The notes: generated by a model not told the origin, from the letters alone. DNA of 64,000 bases from an uncultured Clostridium sp. (GCA_905212085.1 CAJMDF010000004.1:1-64000), one strand, 5' to 3'; shown: positions 49,413-59,025, counted from the first letter of the stretch. Numbers and translations are program-made.

Positions 49413-50321
49413 ATGAACTTAATAAATATATTTACAGATATTCCTATTTTAATTGTTTTGTTTACTTTTTTATTTTCACTTATTTACTGTTTAAAAAATT
49501 ATTTATTTGTAAATAGAAACTTAAATATATTTTGGAACTTTATTTCTGGGTTTAAAAAAACAGATTTGAATTTCAGATTTAAAGAAATTGATGAATGGAT
49601 GTCTTTAAATCCTTATGTATCAAATATTTGGAAAGAATTTAAAAATACTCTTGTATATTCAGAGTCAATAGCTCTGAAAGGAAAAAATAATGATTTAACA
49701 TATAAGGAAGTTTCTTCAACAGTACAAAATATTCAAACAACTGTTGATCCTTTGTATTTTTTTAATGAGGAAACTTTAATTACATCAAAATTTAATAATA
49801 AATTTTTACAGACGGTACCTACAATTTTGACTGGTTTTGGTCCGTTATTTACTTTTTTAAATATCGCTATTGCCTTTGGTAAAATTGATTTTTCATCTCA
49901 AGAAAAGACAATATCTTCTGTTGCAGGATTGATGTCAAGCATGCAGACAGCAGCTCTTGTATCTGTAATTGCGGTTGGATCTTCTTTGTTGTTTTTGATG
50001 TTTGAAAGAATTACTTTCCAATTGTTATGCAAAAGACCTCTTTCATTATGTGAAGATTTAATTGGACAATTATTTGATAATATTTCTGCTGAAAAATTCT
50101 TATTAGAACTTTTGAAAGAAACTAAAATTCAAAATAATTCAATATCTAATTTAATTACTGCAATGCCTCAGCATTTCAAAGTTGCATTAAATTCAGGTAT
50201 TGCAAGTAACCTTGTTCCTTATTTGGAAAATTTAATTTTTGGTGTTAATCAAATGAACAAGAATATAAAAGAGTTTGCTAAACGTGGTGGAAAATCTGAT
50301 GATATTGACGATTTATTTTAG
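49413..50321 (+). CDS. MotA/TolQ/ExbB-type proton-channel protein (ZorA-like)
   Basis: 302 residues. A first transmembrane helix near 9-27, a long cytoplasmic stretch, then two helices near 130-155 and 180-200: TVPTILTGFGPLFTFLNIAIAFG and SVAGLMSSMQTAALVSVIAVGSSLLF. This three-helix MotA_ExbB layout with the T-G-x-GPLFTFL motif resembles ZorA of Zorya more than flagellar MotA. With the downstream MotB-like protein it should form a peptidoglycan-anchored ion-driven stator. There is no flagellar gene nearby and no ZorC/ZorD, so the role is open. First gene of an operon with UPF0210. Confidence 0.72.
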   Translation: MNLINIFTDIPILIVLFTFLFSLIYCLKNYLFVNRNLNIFWNFISGFKKTDLNFRFKEIDEWMSLNPYVSNIWKEFKNTLVYSESIALKGKNNDLTYKEVSSTVQNIQTTVDPLYFFNEETLITSKFNNKFLQTVPTILTGFGPLFTFLNIAIAFGKIDFSSQEKTISSVAGLMSSMQTAALVSVIAVGSSLLFLMFERITFQLLCKRPLSLCEDLIGQLFDNISAEKFLLELLKETKIQNNSISNLITAMPQHFKVALNSGIASNLVPYLENLIFGVNQMNKNIKEFAKRGGKSDDIDDLF

Positions 50322-50342
50322 TCAATTTTAGGGAGAATATTT

Positions 50343-51041
50343 ATGTCAATAAAAATGAGAAAAGTAAATAAATTTGAAAATGACAGTAATATATTCTGGA
50401 CTACAATGGCAGACCTTTTATTAGGTTTGGCAATCATTTTTATGACTTTGTTTGTACTTGCAATGACAGGTTTTACTCAACAGACATTAGAGCAAAAAAA
50501 ACAACAAATTGAAGTTAATAAGGAATTAATTGCGAATTTAAAAAAAGCCAATATTGATGCTCAAGTTGATCCAATGACAGGGGATATTAAAATTTCTGAT
50601 TTGGAACTTTTTGAATTGAGCAGTTATAACTTATCTCCTAAAGGGAAAGCTTATTTGAACAAATTAATTCCTATATATATAAATACAATTTTTTCAAAAA
50701 AAGAATTGGTAGATGAAATTGAAAATATTATTATACAAGGACACACAGACAGCCAATCTTATGCAGGTATAAAAAATCCCGATGAACAATATATGCGTAA
50801 TATGTCTTTAAGTTTGCAACGTGCAAATTCTGTTGCTGATTACATGTTTAAAACAAATTTTGATAAAAAATATAACGATAAGTTGAAAAAGATGCTTGTG
50901 GTTGAAGGTAAGAGTTATTCCGAGCCTATTCTTGTAAACGGTAAAGAAGACTATGCAAAAAGCAGACGTGTAGAAATGCGTTTAAAAGTGAAAAAATTGG
51001 ATGTTACAGAATTATTATTTCATGGAGCACAACATTTATGA
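50343..51041 (+). CDS. MotB/OmpA-type stator protein (ZorB-like)
   Basis: 232 residues. One transmembrane helix at about 19-40 begins [20 protein letters not shown], with an Asp (ADL) at the place of the proton-carrying Asp of MotB/ZorB. The C-terminal OmpA-like domain binds peptidoglycan: [27 protein letters not shown], and [12 protein letters not shown]. It lies 21 bases after the MotA-like gene and overlaps the UPF0210 gene by 4 bases. GGGAG lies before the ATG. Confidence 0.78.
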   Translation: MSIKMRKVNKFENDSNIFWTTMADLLLGLAIIFMTLFVLAMTGFTQQTLEQKKQQIEVNKELIANLKKANIDAQVDPMTGDIKISDLELFELSSYNLSPKGKAYLNKLIPIYINTIFSKKELVDEIENIIIQGHTDSQSYAGIKNPDEQYMRNMSLSLQRANSVADYMFKTNFDKKYNDKLKKMLVVEGKSYSEPILVNGKEDYAKSRRVEMRLKVKKLDVTELLFHGAQHL

Positions 51042-52399
51042 TAAAAGAAGATTTGATATTAGAAACTATAAATATGATAAAGTTATACAATCTTGATATA
51101 AGAACTGTAACTATGGCGATAAGTCTTAGAGATTGTATGGATAGTGATGTTGATGTTGTATGTGATAATATTTATAAAAAAATTACACATTATGCAAAAA
51201 ATCTTGTAGAATATGCTAATGAATTTGAAAATGATTATTCTATTCCAATTGTAAATAAAAGGATTTCTGTGACTCCTATTTCAATAGTTGGAGAATCCTG
51301 TAAAAATCCTGATTATGTAAAAATTGCAAAAACATTAGACCGTGCAGCTAAAGATGTTGGAGTAAATTTTGTCGGAGGTTTTTCAGCTCTTGTTGAAAAA
51401 GGTATGACAAAAGGTGATAAATTATTAATTGAAAGTATTCCCGAAGCTTTGGCGCAGACAGAATTTTTATGTTCATCAATAAACGTAGCATCTTCAAAAG
51501 CAGGAATTAATATGGATGCGGTTCTAAAAATGGCTGAAATAATTAAAAAATCTGCAGAATTGACAAAAGATAAAGATGGTATTGGCGCTGCAAAATTGGT
51601 TGTTTTTTGTAATACTCCAGGGGATAATCCTTTTATGGCAGGTGCTTTTTGTGGAATTGGTGAACCTGAATGTGCTTTAAATGTTGGAGTTTCAGGCCCC
51701 GGTGTTGTAAGAGCTGCTGTAGAAGCTCTTGATAAATCAGATGATTTGAGTGCTTTAGCAAATAAAATTAAACAAATTGCATATAAAATTACTACAACAG
51801 GTGAACTTGTAGGTAGAAAATTAGCTGCAAAATTAAATATTCCATTTGGAGTGATTGATTTATCATTGGCTCCTACTCCTGCAATAGGGGATAGTGTTGC
51901 AGGAATTTTTCAGGCAATGGGATTGGAACATGCAGGAGCTCATGGAACAACTGCTGCACTTGCTATGCTAAATGATGCAGTTAAAAAAGGCGGTATAATG
52001 GCAAGTTCCCATGTCGGAGGTTTGTCAGGCGCATTTATTCCAGTATCCGAAGATGCAGGAATGATTGATGCAACATCTAAAGGTTATTTAACATTTGATA
52101 AGTTGGAAGCAATGACTTCTGTATGTTCAGTGGGACTTGATATGATTGCAATTCCTGGTGATACTCCTGTAGATACAATTGCAGGGATTATTGCAGATGA
52201 GATGGCTATAGGAATGATTAATAAAAAAACAACTGCTGTTAGAATTATTCCTGTAGTGGGAAAAAGTATAGGAGATGAAGTTATATATGGCGGATTATTG
52301 GGAAAAGCTCCGATAATGTCTGTAAATTCTTTATCATCTTCAGGATTTGTACGCAGAGGCGGAAGAATCCCAGCTCCAATTCATAGTTTGAATAATTAA
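51038..52399 (+). CDS. UPF0210 (DUF711, PFL-like) protein
   Basis: 453 residues with family hallmarks: [77 protein letters not shown] and [20 protein letters not shown]. The fold relates to pyruvate formate-lyase but lacks the radical glycine motif; the function is unknown. In many genomes it is paired with an ACT-domain gene (UPF0237), which is not here. It is translationally coupled (ATGA) to the MotB-like gene, an uncommon pairing. Confidence 0.9.
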   Translation: MIKEDLILETINMIKLYNLDIRTVTMAISLRDCMDSDVDVVCDNIYKKITHYAKNLVEYANEFENDYSIPIVNKRISVTPISIVGESCKNPDYVKIAKTLDRAAKDVGVNFVGGFSALVEKGMTKGDKLLIESIPEALAQTEFLCSSINVASSKAGINMDAVLKMAEIIKKSAELTKDKDGIGAAKLVVFCNTPGDNPFMAGAFCGIGEPECALNVGVSGPGVVRAAVEALDKSDDLSALANKIKQIAYKITTTGELVGRKLAAKLNIPFGVIDLSLAPTPAIGDSVAGIFQAMGLEHAGAHGTTAALAMLNDAVKKGGIMASSHVGGLSGAFIPVSEDAGMIDATSKGYLTFDKLEAMTSVCSVGLDMIAIPGDTPVDTIAGIIADEMAIGMINKKTTAVRIIPVVGKSIGDEVIYGGLLGKAPIMSVNSLSSSGFVRRGGRIPAPIHSLNN

Positions 52400-52439
52400 T
52401 ATGTTTGTTGAAAGATGAAACGTAATATCGAGGTTATTG

Positions 52440-52934
52440 ATGGCTGAATCTATAAGAGTTTTTGAAAACAGTTTAAGAGATTATTTAATAAACGTTCAGA
52501 CTGATGCGTATAATTCAAGCATAAAAATCGAGCAACGTTATAATAATTTGAAAGTTTATATGGAGCCTAAAAAAACATCAATTCCTCATTTTTGGGTATC
52601 AGTAAATATTTCTGCTGTATGTTATCAGATTGACCCTGTAGAAAAATTAGATGGCAGCATGGGTGCAGATGAAAGATTTGTGACAATGTGGGCCGGCAGA
52701 CCTAATATTAACGGTGAATTAAAAAAACATTGGATTTATATTACAAAATCAAACGAAATTTTAAATCAACAAGTTCAAAATGAAAAGAAAACTGAAGAAA
52801 ATTTGGAAATTTCAAAAGCTGAATTGAAAGATGCTGCAGAAGCAGTAACAGGATCTGGTGTTCGTCATAGATTAAGAGCTTTTGAAGACAGATGGAAGAA
52901 AAAGCGAAATAAACGTAAATATAAAACAGAATAA
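52440..52934 (+). CDS. Hypothetical protein, possibly lineage-specific
   Basis: 164 residues from the ATG at 52440 (GAGG upstream; a TTG precedes). The N-terminal 110 residues have mixed alpha/beta content (RVFENSLRDYLINVQTDAYNS, HFWVSVNISAVCYQIDP, RFVTMWAGRPNINGELKKHWIYI); the tail is a charged helix ending in a very basic KKKRNKRKYK. I recognise no family. The basic tail could bind nucleic acid. It probably closes the motor/UPF0210 operon, 40 bases after it. Confidence 0.65.
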   Translation: MAESIRVFENSLRDYLINVQTDAYNSSIKIEQRYNNLKVYMEPKKTSIPHFWVSVNISAVCYQIDPVEKLDGSMGADERFVTMWAGRPNINGELKKHWIYITKSNEILNQQVQNEKKTEENLEISKAELKDAAEAVTGSGVRHRLRAFEDRWKKKRNKRKYKTE

Positions 52935-52937
52935 TAA

Positions 52938-54602
52938 TTAATTTTTATTTTCAATCATAGATTTAGATCTTAATTTTCTGTGGTATGTTATTGCAAATCT
53001 GTGAGCTTCATCTCTTATTCTTTGGAATAAAAATAAAGCACTTGAGTTTCTTGGCAAAATAACCGGTTCGGATTGTTTTGGCAGAAATACTTCTTCATGT
53101 TTTTTCGCTAAACTAACTACGTCAATTCCTGAAATACCTAATTCTTCTATAATTTCCATAACACTTGATAATTGTCCTTTTCCGCCATCAATTATCATTA
53201 AATCAGGCTTAGCCCATTTTTCTTCACCCAGATGTGATAATCTTCGAGTAAGTACTTCTTTCATTGATAGAAAATCGTCAGGTTTTCCCTCAGTCATTTT
53301 GACTTTAAATTTTCTGTATTCTGATTTTTTAGGTAAGCCGTTAATAAAAGTCACCATAGATGCAACTGTATTTGTTCCTTGAATATGTGAAATATCATAA
53401 CATTCCATTCTGTGCGGGAAATTTTTTAGTTGCAATTTTTCAGCCAGATAAGAACCTATTTCATTAAAATCATCTCTGATTTTAGACATTTTGGAAATTT
53501 TTGCATTATCAAGTACTACTTTTGCATTTTTATCGGCAAGCATTTGTAATTCTTTCCCTTGAGCAGATTTTCCATAGCTTATTTTTACTTTCTTTTGAGC
53601 TAATATTTCAAGCCATTCTTCATATAGCGCTTTTTCTCCGATTGCTTCTAATTCATTAGATACAATTCTGTCAGGGTATTCAAGTTTTAGTGTTGTATAA
53701 TATTCTTTGAAAAATGTTGCAAAAAATTCAGTTCTGTCTTCTTCTTCGACTTCGTATGTAAAGTCTTTTTTATCAATAAGTCGTCCTTCTCTAATCATAA
53801 GTATTACTATTGCAAAGATACCATCATCAGCCATTAGAGATATTACATCTTCATTTAATTTAGTATTTTCATATACGACTTTTTGTTTTTCTAAAGTTTT
53901 TGCAAGGTCGTTGTAACTGTCACGGAGTTTTGCAGCTTTTTCAAATTGCAATGTGTCTGAATATATTTGCATTTGTTCTTTTATTTGTTTCATTAATTCA
54001 GACTGTTTTCCTGATAGGAATAATTCTGCCTGTTTTACTATTGCTTTGTATTCTTCAGGTGTAACTTTATTTTGACAAGGAGCCATGCATCTGCCTATGT
54101 GGTAATACAGGCAGGGTCTGTCTTTAAATTTTGGGGTTCTGCATTGTTTCAGAGGAAATATTTTTTTTAGGAAATCAAGAGTTGCATGCATTGCTCGAAT
54201 ATCTGTATATGGCCCGTAATATTTACCTTTTTCAGGATTCATATTTTTCTTGCGTACAATTGTAATTCTTGGAAAATCTTCATCTGTGATTAGAAAATAA
54301 GGATATTTTTTGTCATCTTTGAGTAAAATATTATATTTCGGTTTGTATTTTTTTATTAAATGACTTTCAAGAATTAAGGCTTCAACTTCTGTATTTGTTA
54401 TTATATATTCCAATCTTTCAATTTGAGAAACGAGCACGTTAACTTTTACACTATCATGTTTTCTGTTGAAGTAGCTCATTACACGACGTTTGAGGATTTT
54501 TGCTTTTCCGACATATATTACTTCTCCTTGGTTATTGTAATAAATATAACAACCAGGTAGTGATGGAAGAAGTTTTAATGTTTGTTTTAACTGCTCATTC
54601 AT
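52938..54602 (-). CDS. uvrC: Excinuclease subunit UvrC without C-terminal HhH domain
   Basis: 554 residues. The GIY-YIG nuclease (LPGCYIYY ... GEVIYVGKAKILKRRVMSYF), the Cys region CRTPKFKDRPCLYYHIGRCMAPC, the UVR helix and the RNase-H-like nuclease (MECYDISHIQGTNTVASM, LMIIDGGKGQLSSVMEI) are all present. The protein stops right after FAITYHRKLRSK, whereas typical UvrC continues for about 60 residues with a helix-hairpin-helix pair. So nucleotide-excision repair incision is retained but a DNA-binding module is missing. The start at 54602 matches the family; a TATAAT box 7 bases upstream suggests a leaderless transcript. Confidence 0.93.
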   Translation of the reverse strand: MNEQLKQTLKLLPSLPGCYIYYNNQGEVIYVGKAKILKRRVMSYFNRKHDSVKVNVLVSQIERLEYIITNTEVEALILESHLIKKYKPKYNILLKDDKKYPYFLITDEDFPRITIVRKKNMNPEKGKYYGPYTDIRAMHATLDFLKKIFPLKQCRTPKFKDRPCLYYHIGRCMAPCQNKVTPEEYKAIVKQAELFLSGKQSELMKQIKEQMQIYSDTLQFEKAAKLRDSYNDLAKTLEKQKVVYENTKLNEDVISLMADDGIFAIVILMIREGRLIDKKDFTYEVEEEDRTEFFATFFKEYYTTLKLEYPDRIVSNELEAIGEKALYEEWLEILAQKKVKISYGKSAQGKELQMLADKNAKVVLDNAKISKMSKIRDDFNEIGSYLAEKLQLKNFPHRMECYDISHIQGTNTVASMVTFINGLPKKSEYRKFKVKMTEGKPDDFLSMKEVLTRRLSHLGEEKWAKPDLMIIDGGKGQLSSVMEIIEELGISGIDVVSLAKKHEEVFLPKQSEPVILPRNSSALFLFQRIRDEAHRFAITYHRKLRSKSMIENKN

Positions 54603-54634
54603 AGCTATTATTATAACATATATTATGTGCAGGA

Positions 54635-54663
54635 TTGAAAAAATTTTTTTCACAAATTATAAT
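54635..54663 (+). promoter_or_regulatory. Promoter of the secreted small protein gene
   Basis: TTGAAA, 17-base spacer, TATAAT. Start near 54670, only about 6 bases before the ATG at 54676, with no ribosome site: nearly leaderless. The uvrC -10 box (54610-54615, minus strand) lies in the same intergenic region. Confidence 0.7.
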
Positions 54664-54675
54664 AAATATAGTAGT

Positions 54676-55086
54676 ATGAGTATTGGATTAAGAAAAAAAG
54701 GATTTATATTTTTTACATTATTAATTTTTGCAGCTCCTGTTTTTGCCGCAAATAGACCAATATGGACAGATTTTTGTCCACGAGGGCTTGAAAATGCTGA
54801 GTATAAAGAAATTCAAAATTTTTGGCCTGATGGGACTAAATCTACTCAAGCTATTTATAATTATTGGGCAGAGAGAAGAAAAGAGTTTGAAAAGGATTTG
54901 GCCAAATGTGATGCATTGGGTAGCGCGAGTAACAGTAGTTGCTACATACTTTTAAAAGAGCGTCAACTATTTTTTAATGAGCAATATCAAAGAGATATTC
55001 AACAAAAGCAGATTTCAAACCAGATTTGGCGTGATATTCATGATAAAGGCTCAAGTCCTATAATGATTAATGTTTTTTCAAGATAG
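54676..55086 (+). CDS. Secreted hypothetical protein
   Basis: 136 residues from the ATG at 54676. Signal peptide: LRKKGFIFFTLLIFAAPVFA with AxA cleavage. The mature part has three Cys (DFCPRGL, AKCDALG, SSCYILL) and is helical with many aromatic residues (FWPDGTKSTQAIYNYWAERRKEF). Probably periplasmic. No family recognised. Located head to head with uvrC and convergent with the Skp-like gene. Confidence 0.65.
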   Translation: MSIGLRKKGFIFFTLLIFAAPVFAANRPIWTDFCPRGLENAEYKEIQNFWPDGTKSTQAIYNYWAERRKEFEKDLAKCDALGSASNSSCYILLKERQLFFNEQYQRDIQQKQISNQIWRDIHDKGSSPIMINVFSR

Positions 55087-55090
55087 TTTA

Positions 55091-55558
55091 TTACTTAATA
55101 ATTGTTGCAACTTGTTCTGTAATATCATCTCCTCCGAAAAGTACAGTGTTTTTAGGCAATACCATGTTGTAATTCATTGAACGAGCTTTTTCTACAACTG
55201 CTGTTTTAATTTTATTATCAATTGCAGTTAATTTGTTGTTATAAGATGTATCCAACGCTAATTTTTGTTTGTTAATTTCATTCCTGTATTTTTCTTCCAA
55301 TTGTGCAATTTTTGCAGGATCTTGTTCTTTTGAAATTTCTGCTTTTGCTTTGTCAATAGTTGCCTGCATATTTTGCATTTGTTTTTCCTGTTCAATTTTT
55401 AATGCATTAATTTCTTTTGAATTTTTGAGTATTGTTGCTATATCAACTACTGCAATTTTGTATTCTGGTGTTGTATTTGAGATTGCAATACTGTTTATTG
55501 AATATCCTGCAATAAATGCACTTATTACGATTATTGTAGCTAGTATTTTGTATTTCAT
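55091..55558 (-). CDS. OmpH/Skp-like periplasmic chaperone
   Basis: 155 residues: signal peptide or anchor (KYKILATIIVISAFIAGYSI), short strand KIAVVDIATILKNSKEI, then a long coiled coil (LKIEQEKQMQNMQATIDKAKAEI ... EEKYRNEINKQK) and the strand-forming MNYNMVLPKNTVLFGGDDIT that closes the trimeric body. Skp holds unfolded outer-membrane proteins in the periplasm, which supports a two-membrane cell. The ATG at 55558 has AAAGGA 9 bases upstream. Confidence 0.85.
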   Translation of the reverse strand: MKYKILATIIVISAFIAGYSINSIAISNTTPEYKIAVVDIATILKNSKEINALKIEQEKQMQNMQATIDKAKAEISKEQDPAKIAQLEEKYRNEINKQKLALDTSYNNKLTAIDNKIKTAVVEKARSMNYNMVLPKNTVLFGGDDITEQVATIIK

Positions 55559-55622
55559 GTGTGTAAATCCTTTCTTATACAAAATAAGATTACCGTGAAT
55601 TATAAAAAATTTAATTGGTTAC

Positions 55623-55651
55623 TTGGATTAATTTCATGTTTTTTGTATGAT
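55623..55651 (+). promoter_or_regulatory. Promoter of pgk
   Basis: TTGGAT, 17-base spacer, TATGAT. This gives a leader of about 70 bases before the pgk ATG with GC-rich short stems (GCGGGGAAAGCCTCG) and the ribosome site AAAAGGAGAG. Confidence 0.6.
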
Positions 55652-55728
55652 AATTTTGCGAGTACATGAAAACTCGGGTTATTTGCGGGGAAAGCCTCGT
55701 TTTAATTAAGCCGAAAAGGAGAGAAAAC

Positions 55729-56931
55729 ATGAAAAAATCAATCAACGATTTAGGTGACGTTAAAGGGAAACGTGCTCTTGTAAGAGTTGACGTAAACGTA
55801 CCTTTAGACGAAAACCACAATGTAACAGATGACACAAGAATTCAAGCAATTGTTCCTACAGTAAGAGCTTTGCAAGAAAAAGGAGCTAAAATTATTTTGA
55901 TGGCTCACTTGGGCAGACCAAAAGGAGAATGGAAACCTGAATTCTCATTGGAACCTGTTGCAAAATATATGTCAAAAGTTTTGGGTGAAGACGTTTTATT
56001 TGTAAAATCACCTGTAGGTGAAGGTGCTGATAAAGAATTAGCAAACTTAAAAGACGGTCAAGTAGCATTATTGGAAAATATTCGTTACTACAAAGCTGAA
56101 GAAGCAAAAGATGATGATATGACATTTGCAGAAGAACTTGCAAAATTAGGTGATTTCTATGTAAACGATGCATTCGGTGCAGCTCACAGAAAACACACTT
56201 CAACTGCAAAAGTTGCTCATATTTTAAAACCTGCAGTAGCTGGTCTTTTAATGGAAAAAGAAATCAGATGCTTATCTCAAGCTCTTGATAACCCAACAAG
56301 ACCATTCACAGCAGTAGTTGGCGGTGCTAAAGTTTCTTCTAAAATCGGTGTATTAGAAAACTTAATCGATAAAGTTGATAACTTAATTATCGGCGGTGGT
56401 ATGGCTTATACATTCGTAAAAGCTAACGGCGGTAAAGTTGGTAATTCTATTTGTGAAGATGATCAAATGGATGTTGCAAAAGCTATTGAAAAGAAAGCTG
56501 CTGATAAGGGTGTAAAAATTGTTATGGCAACTGACGTATTAGCAACTGATGATTTTTCAGGCAATGGTACAAACAAGGTTGTTCCAATCAATGAAATTCC
56601 TGATGGATTTGAAGGCGTTGACGCTGGTCCTGACAGCCAAAAAGCATTTGCTGAAGTAATCAAAAATTCAAAAACTATTTTGATGAACGGACCTGTTGGT
56701 GCATTTGAAAATCCTAAATTCGCTGAAGGTACAAAAGCAGTATTGCAAGCAATTGTAGATGCAACTAAAAACGGTGCTGTATCTGTAATTGGTGGTGGTG
56801 ATTCTGTTTCTGCTGCTAAAAAATACTTCAAAGCAGAAGATTTCACTCACGTATCAACAGGCGGTGGTGCTTCTTTAGAATTTATCGAAGGAAAAGTATT
56901 ACCGGGTGTTGCTGCTTTAGACGAAAAATAA
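55729..56931 (+). CDS. pgk: Phosphoglycerate kinase
   Basis: 400 residues. Glycolytic enzyme making ATP from 1,3-bisphosphoglycerate. RALVRVDVNVPLD, LMAHLGRPKG, YVNDAFGAAHRKHTST, AVVGGAKVSSKIGVL, NGPVGAFE and GGGDSVSAAKK are signature segments. The ATG at 55729 has AAGGAG 8 bases upstream; the longer frame from 55666 reads through the leader. A strong terminator follows, so it is monocistronic. Codon use looks more biased than neighbours, as expected for high expression. Confidence 0.97.
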   Translation: MKKSINDLGDVKGKRALVRVDVNVPLDENHNVTDDTRIQAIVPTVRALQEKGAKIILMAHLGRPKGEWKPEFSLEPVAKYMSKVLGEDVLFVKSPVGEGADKELANLKDGQVALLENIRYYKAEEAKDDDMTFAEELAKLGDFYVNDAFGAAHRKHTSTAKVAHILKPAVAGLLMEKEIRCLSQALDNPTRPFTAVVGGAKVSSKIGVLENLIDKVDNLIIGGGMAYTFVKANGGKVGNSICEDDQMDVAKAIEKKAADKGVKIVMATDVLATDDFSGNGTNKVVPINEIPDGFEGVDAGPDSQKAFAEVIKNSKTILMNGPVGAFENPKFAEGTKAVLQAIVDATKNGAVSVIGGGDSVSAAKKYFKAEDFTHVSTGGGASLEFIEGKVLPGVAALDEK

Positions 56932-56945
56932 GCATAAAAACATAT

Positions 56946-56981
56946 AAAAAAGCTCTCTGTTTCTACAGGGAGCTTTTTTTT
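56946..56981 (+). terminator. Rho-independent terminator after pgk
   Basis: AAAAAGCTCTCTGT, loop TTCT, ACAGGGAGCT then eight T. Confidence 0.92.
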
Positions 56982-57013
56982 GTGTTAAAATTAACGTATA
57001 AAAAGAGGGCATT

Positions 57014-57943
57014 ATGAAAAATATTTTAATTACAGGCGGAGCAGGATTTATCGGTTCACATTTATGTGAAAAACTTTTAGAGCAAGGAAATCACATAATT
57101 TGTCTTGATAACTTTTTTACAGGTTCAAGAAAAAATGTTGAACATTTGATGGATAACAAAGAGTTTGAATTGATAAGACATGATATTATTGAACCTATTA
57201 TTCTGGAAGTTGACCAGATTTATAACCTTGCTTGTCCTGCAAGTCCTATTCATTATCAATACAATGCTATAAAAACAATTAAAACTAATGTCCTCGGTGT
57301 TACAAATATGTTAGACTTGGCAGATGAAACTCACGCAAGAATTTTGCAGGCTTCTACAAGTGAAGTCTATGGCGATCCGACAGTACATCCGCAAAAGGAA
57401 ACTTATTGGGGTAATGTTAATCCGATTGGTCTGAGAAGCTGCTATGATGAAGGTAAACGTGTAGCAGAAGCTCTAATGATGGATTATCACAGACAACATA
57501 AAGTTGATATAAGAATTATTAGAATATTTAATACCTATGGACCTAGAATGGCTAAAAATGACGGACGTGTTGTATCTAATTTTATTATTCAGGCTTTAAA
57601 AGATGAAGATATAACAATCTATGGTGATGGTCAGCAGACAAGATCATTCTGTTATGTTGATGATTTAGTTCGCGGAATGATTTCATTGATGAATACAGAA
57701 GATTTTATGGGCCCTGTAAATGTTGGAAATGACGGGGAATATACAATTTTAGATTTAGCTAAGATGATTATTGAATTGTCAAATTCTAATTCAAAAATTG
57801 TATTCAAACCTCTGCCATCAGATGATCCTACACAGCGTCGTCCTGATTTGTCTCTTGCAAAAGAAAAATTAGGTTATGAGCCGACAGTTCATGTTCGTGA
57901 CGGTTTGATGAAAACTATTGAATATTTTCAATCTCAATTATAG
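57014..57943 (+). CDS. UDP-glucuronate decarboxylase (UDP-xylose synthase)
   Basis: 309 residues, extended short-chain dehydrogenase. The NAD loop is GGAGFIGS (8-15), active residues Tyr144 and Lys148 in SCYDEGKR, with [11 protein letters not shown] supplying the Ser/Thr. [28 protein letters not shown] and [19 protein letters not shown] are characteristic of the decarboxylase branch, which turns UDP-glucuronate into UDP-xylose for surface glycans. No other glycan genes are nearby. AGAGGG lies before the ATG. Confidence 0.92.
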   Translation: MKNILITGGAGFIGSHLCEKLLEQGNHIICLDNFFTGSRKNVEHLMDNKEFELIRHDIIEPIILEVDQIYNLACPASPIHYQYNAIKTIKTNVLGVTNMLDLADETHARILQASTSEVYGDPTVHPQKETYWGNVNPIGLRSCYDEGKRVAEALMMDYHRQHKVDIRIIRIFNTYGPRMAKNDGRVVSNFIIQALKDEDITIYGDGQQTRSFCYVDDLVRGMISLMNTEDFMGPVNVGNDGEYTILDLAKMIIELSNSNSKIVFKPLPSDDPTQRRPDLSLAKEKLGYEPTVHVRDGLMKTIEYFQSQL

Positions 57944-57959
57944 ATAATTAAGATAAAAT

Positions 57960-58783
57960 TTATTTGCATTTTAATTTTCCTTCCCAAGATAAATCATTGC
58001 AGTGTAGATAATCCATATTTTCATTATATATTACCCAAGCAGTACAACCTTGACCGGGTTGAGTCCCTGTTCTGCCTAAGCATCTATTGTTAAATGTTTC
58101 TGTCTGATCACCTTTTGTACCTTTTGGATAAAAGCCATTTTTGGTTATATAAAAAGAATATATATCAATCCCAAGAATATTTGGAGCTTTGTTCCCATTT
58201 AAATCAAAATCTATTGTTGCACAAACATTTGACAAATATGCTCCTGCACCTCTTGATGTTTTGCAAAGAGAATGTACTATATATATTGAAGTAATTGTAC
58301 TTCCATCATTTAATAATATTCTAGGAATAGCATCGCCGTTTTTTGAGTTGTCTAAATATTTTGTTGAATATTTTTTTGCATTGCAATCTGAAGCAGTTTT
58401 ACATCTTTCTATTATATTTAAATAAGGAGCAATTTTATCAATAATTATGTTTTGATTTTCTTCTGTATTATTCCAAGATCCAGTTAATCCCCATTCATCA
58501 ACTGTCCCATTTTCTAATATTGCATTATTTACTGCAATGCTCATTATGTTATATAATTTTTTTAGCTTTGTGGAGTATTCTTTTTCTTTATATTTATCAA
58601 TTAATGAAGGTATTGTTAAACTTGCTATAATACCTACGATCCCAAGAGTTATTAGAACTTCTGCTAATGTAAAACCTAAAATTTTTGAAAAATGAAATAA
58701 TGCATTAATGAAATTGCCTGAAACTGACTCTATACAACCATCCTGTTGGGGGGGGGGCAACTCAAAGCTTTTTGCCTAAACAT
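57960..58783 (-). CDS. Type IV pilin-like protein interrupted at a poly-C (phase-variable?)
   Basis: A prepilin motif ILGFTLAEVLITLGIVGIIASLTIPSLI starts the mature part (cleavage before Phe), followed by about 230 residues with six or more Cys and the late CTAWVIYNEN segment typical of the large pilin-like families of gut Melainabacteria. The frame that encodes it has no ATG. The ATG at 58783, with perfect AGGAGGT 5 bases upstream, reads MFRQKALSCPPP and enters a run of ten C; it then leaves the pilin frame and stops at TAG. Eleven (or eight) C would fuse it in frame. So as read the gene is off, or the run is miscounted. Confidence 0.7.
58748..58757. repeat. Homopolymer of ten G (ten C in the coding strand)
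   Basis: The longest G/C run in this AT-rich window, lying eight codons after the ATG of the pilin-like gene. Such runs slip during replication and are known contingency switches in other bacteria. Confidence 0.9.
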
Positions 58784-58848
58784 TCTTGACCTCCTTTTAA
58801 TCTTATGTCATTTTTATTATTTAATATCTTTCGAAAAATGTCAAGATT

Positions 58849-59025
58849 TTAAAACAGTTCTATAATTTTGTTCAAACTTTTGTTTTGCAACTCTAATAAA
58901 GAAAGATAATCGCCATATGTGCTAATTTCTGTATGTGTAATTGCATCATATAGCACTTTGTTTATTGCTTCGATATATAGAGTTTGTTCCTCAACTATTT
59001 TTAGTTTTTCTTTTGCAGTAAGCAT
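58849..59025 (-). CDS. Small helical hypothetical protein
   Basis: 58 residues beginning MLTAKEKLKIVEEQTLYIEA and ending NKSLNKIIELF, apparently all helical. AAAGG lies 5 bases before the ATG at 59025. It is upstream of the pilin-like gene on the same strand and divergent from the HTH-like gene at 59143. No family recognised; a small dimeric regulator is conceivable. Confidence 0.5.
   Translation of the reverse strand: MLTAKEKLKIVEEQTLYIEAINKVLYDAITHTEISTYGDYLSLLELQNKSLNKIIELF

Noticed and set aside
49413..51041. Complete Zorya anti-phage system
   Set aside because: Only the ZorA/ZorB-like pair is present; the following genes are UPF0210 and a small hypothetical, not ZorC/ZorD/ZorE.
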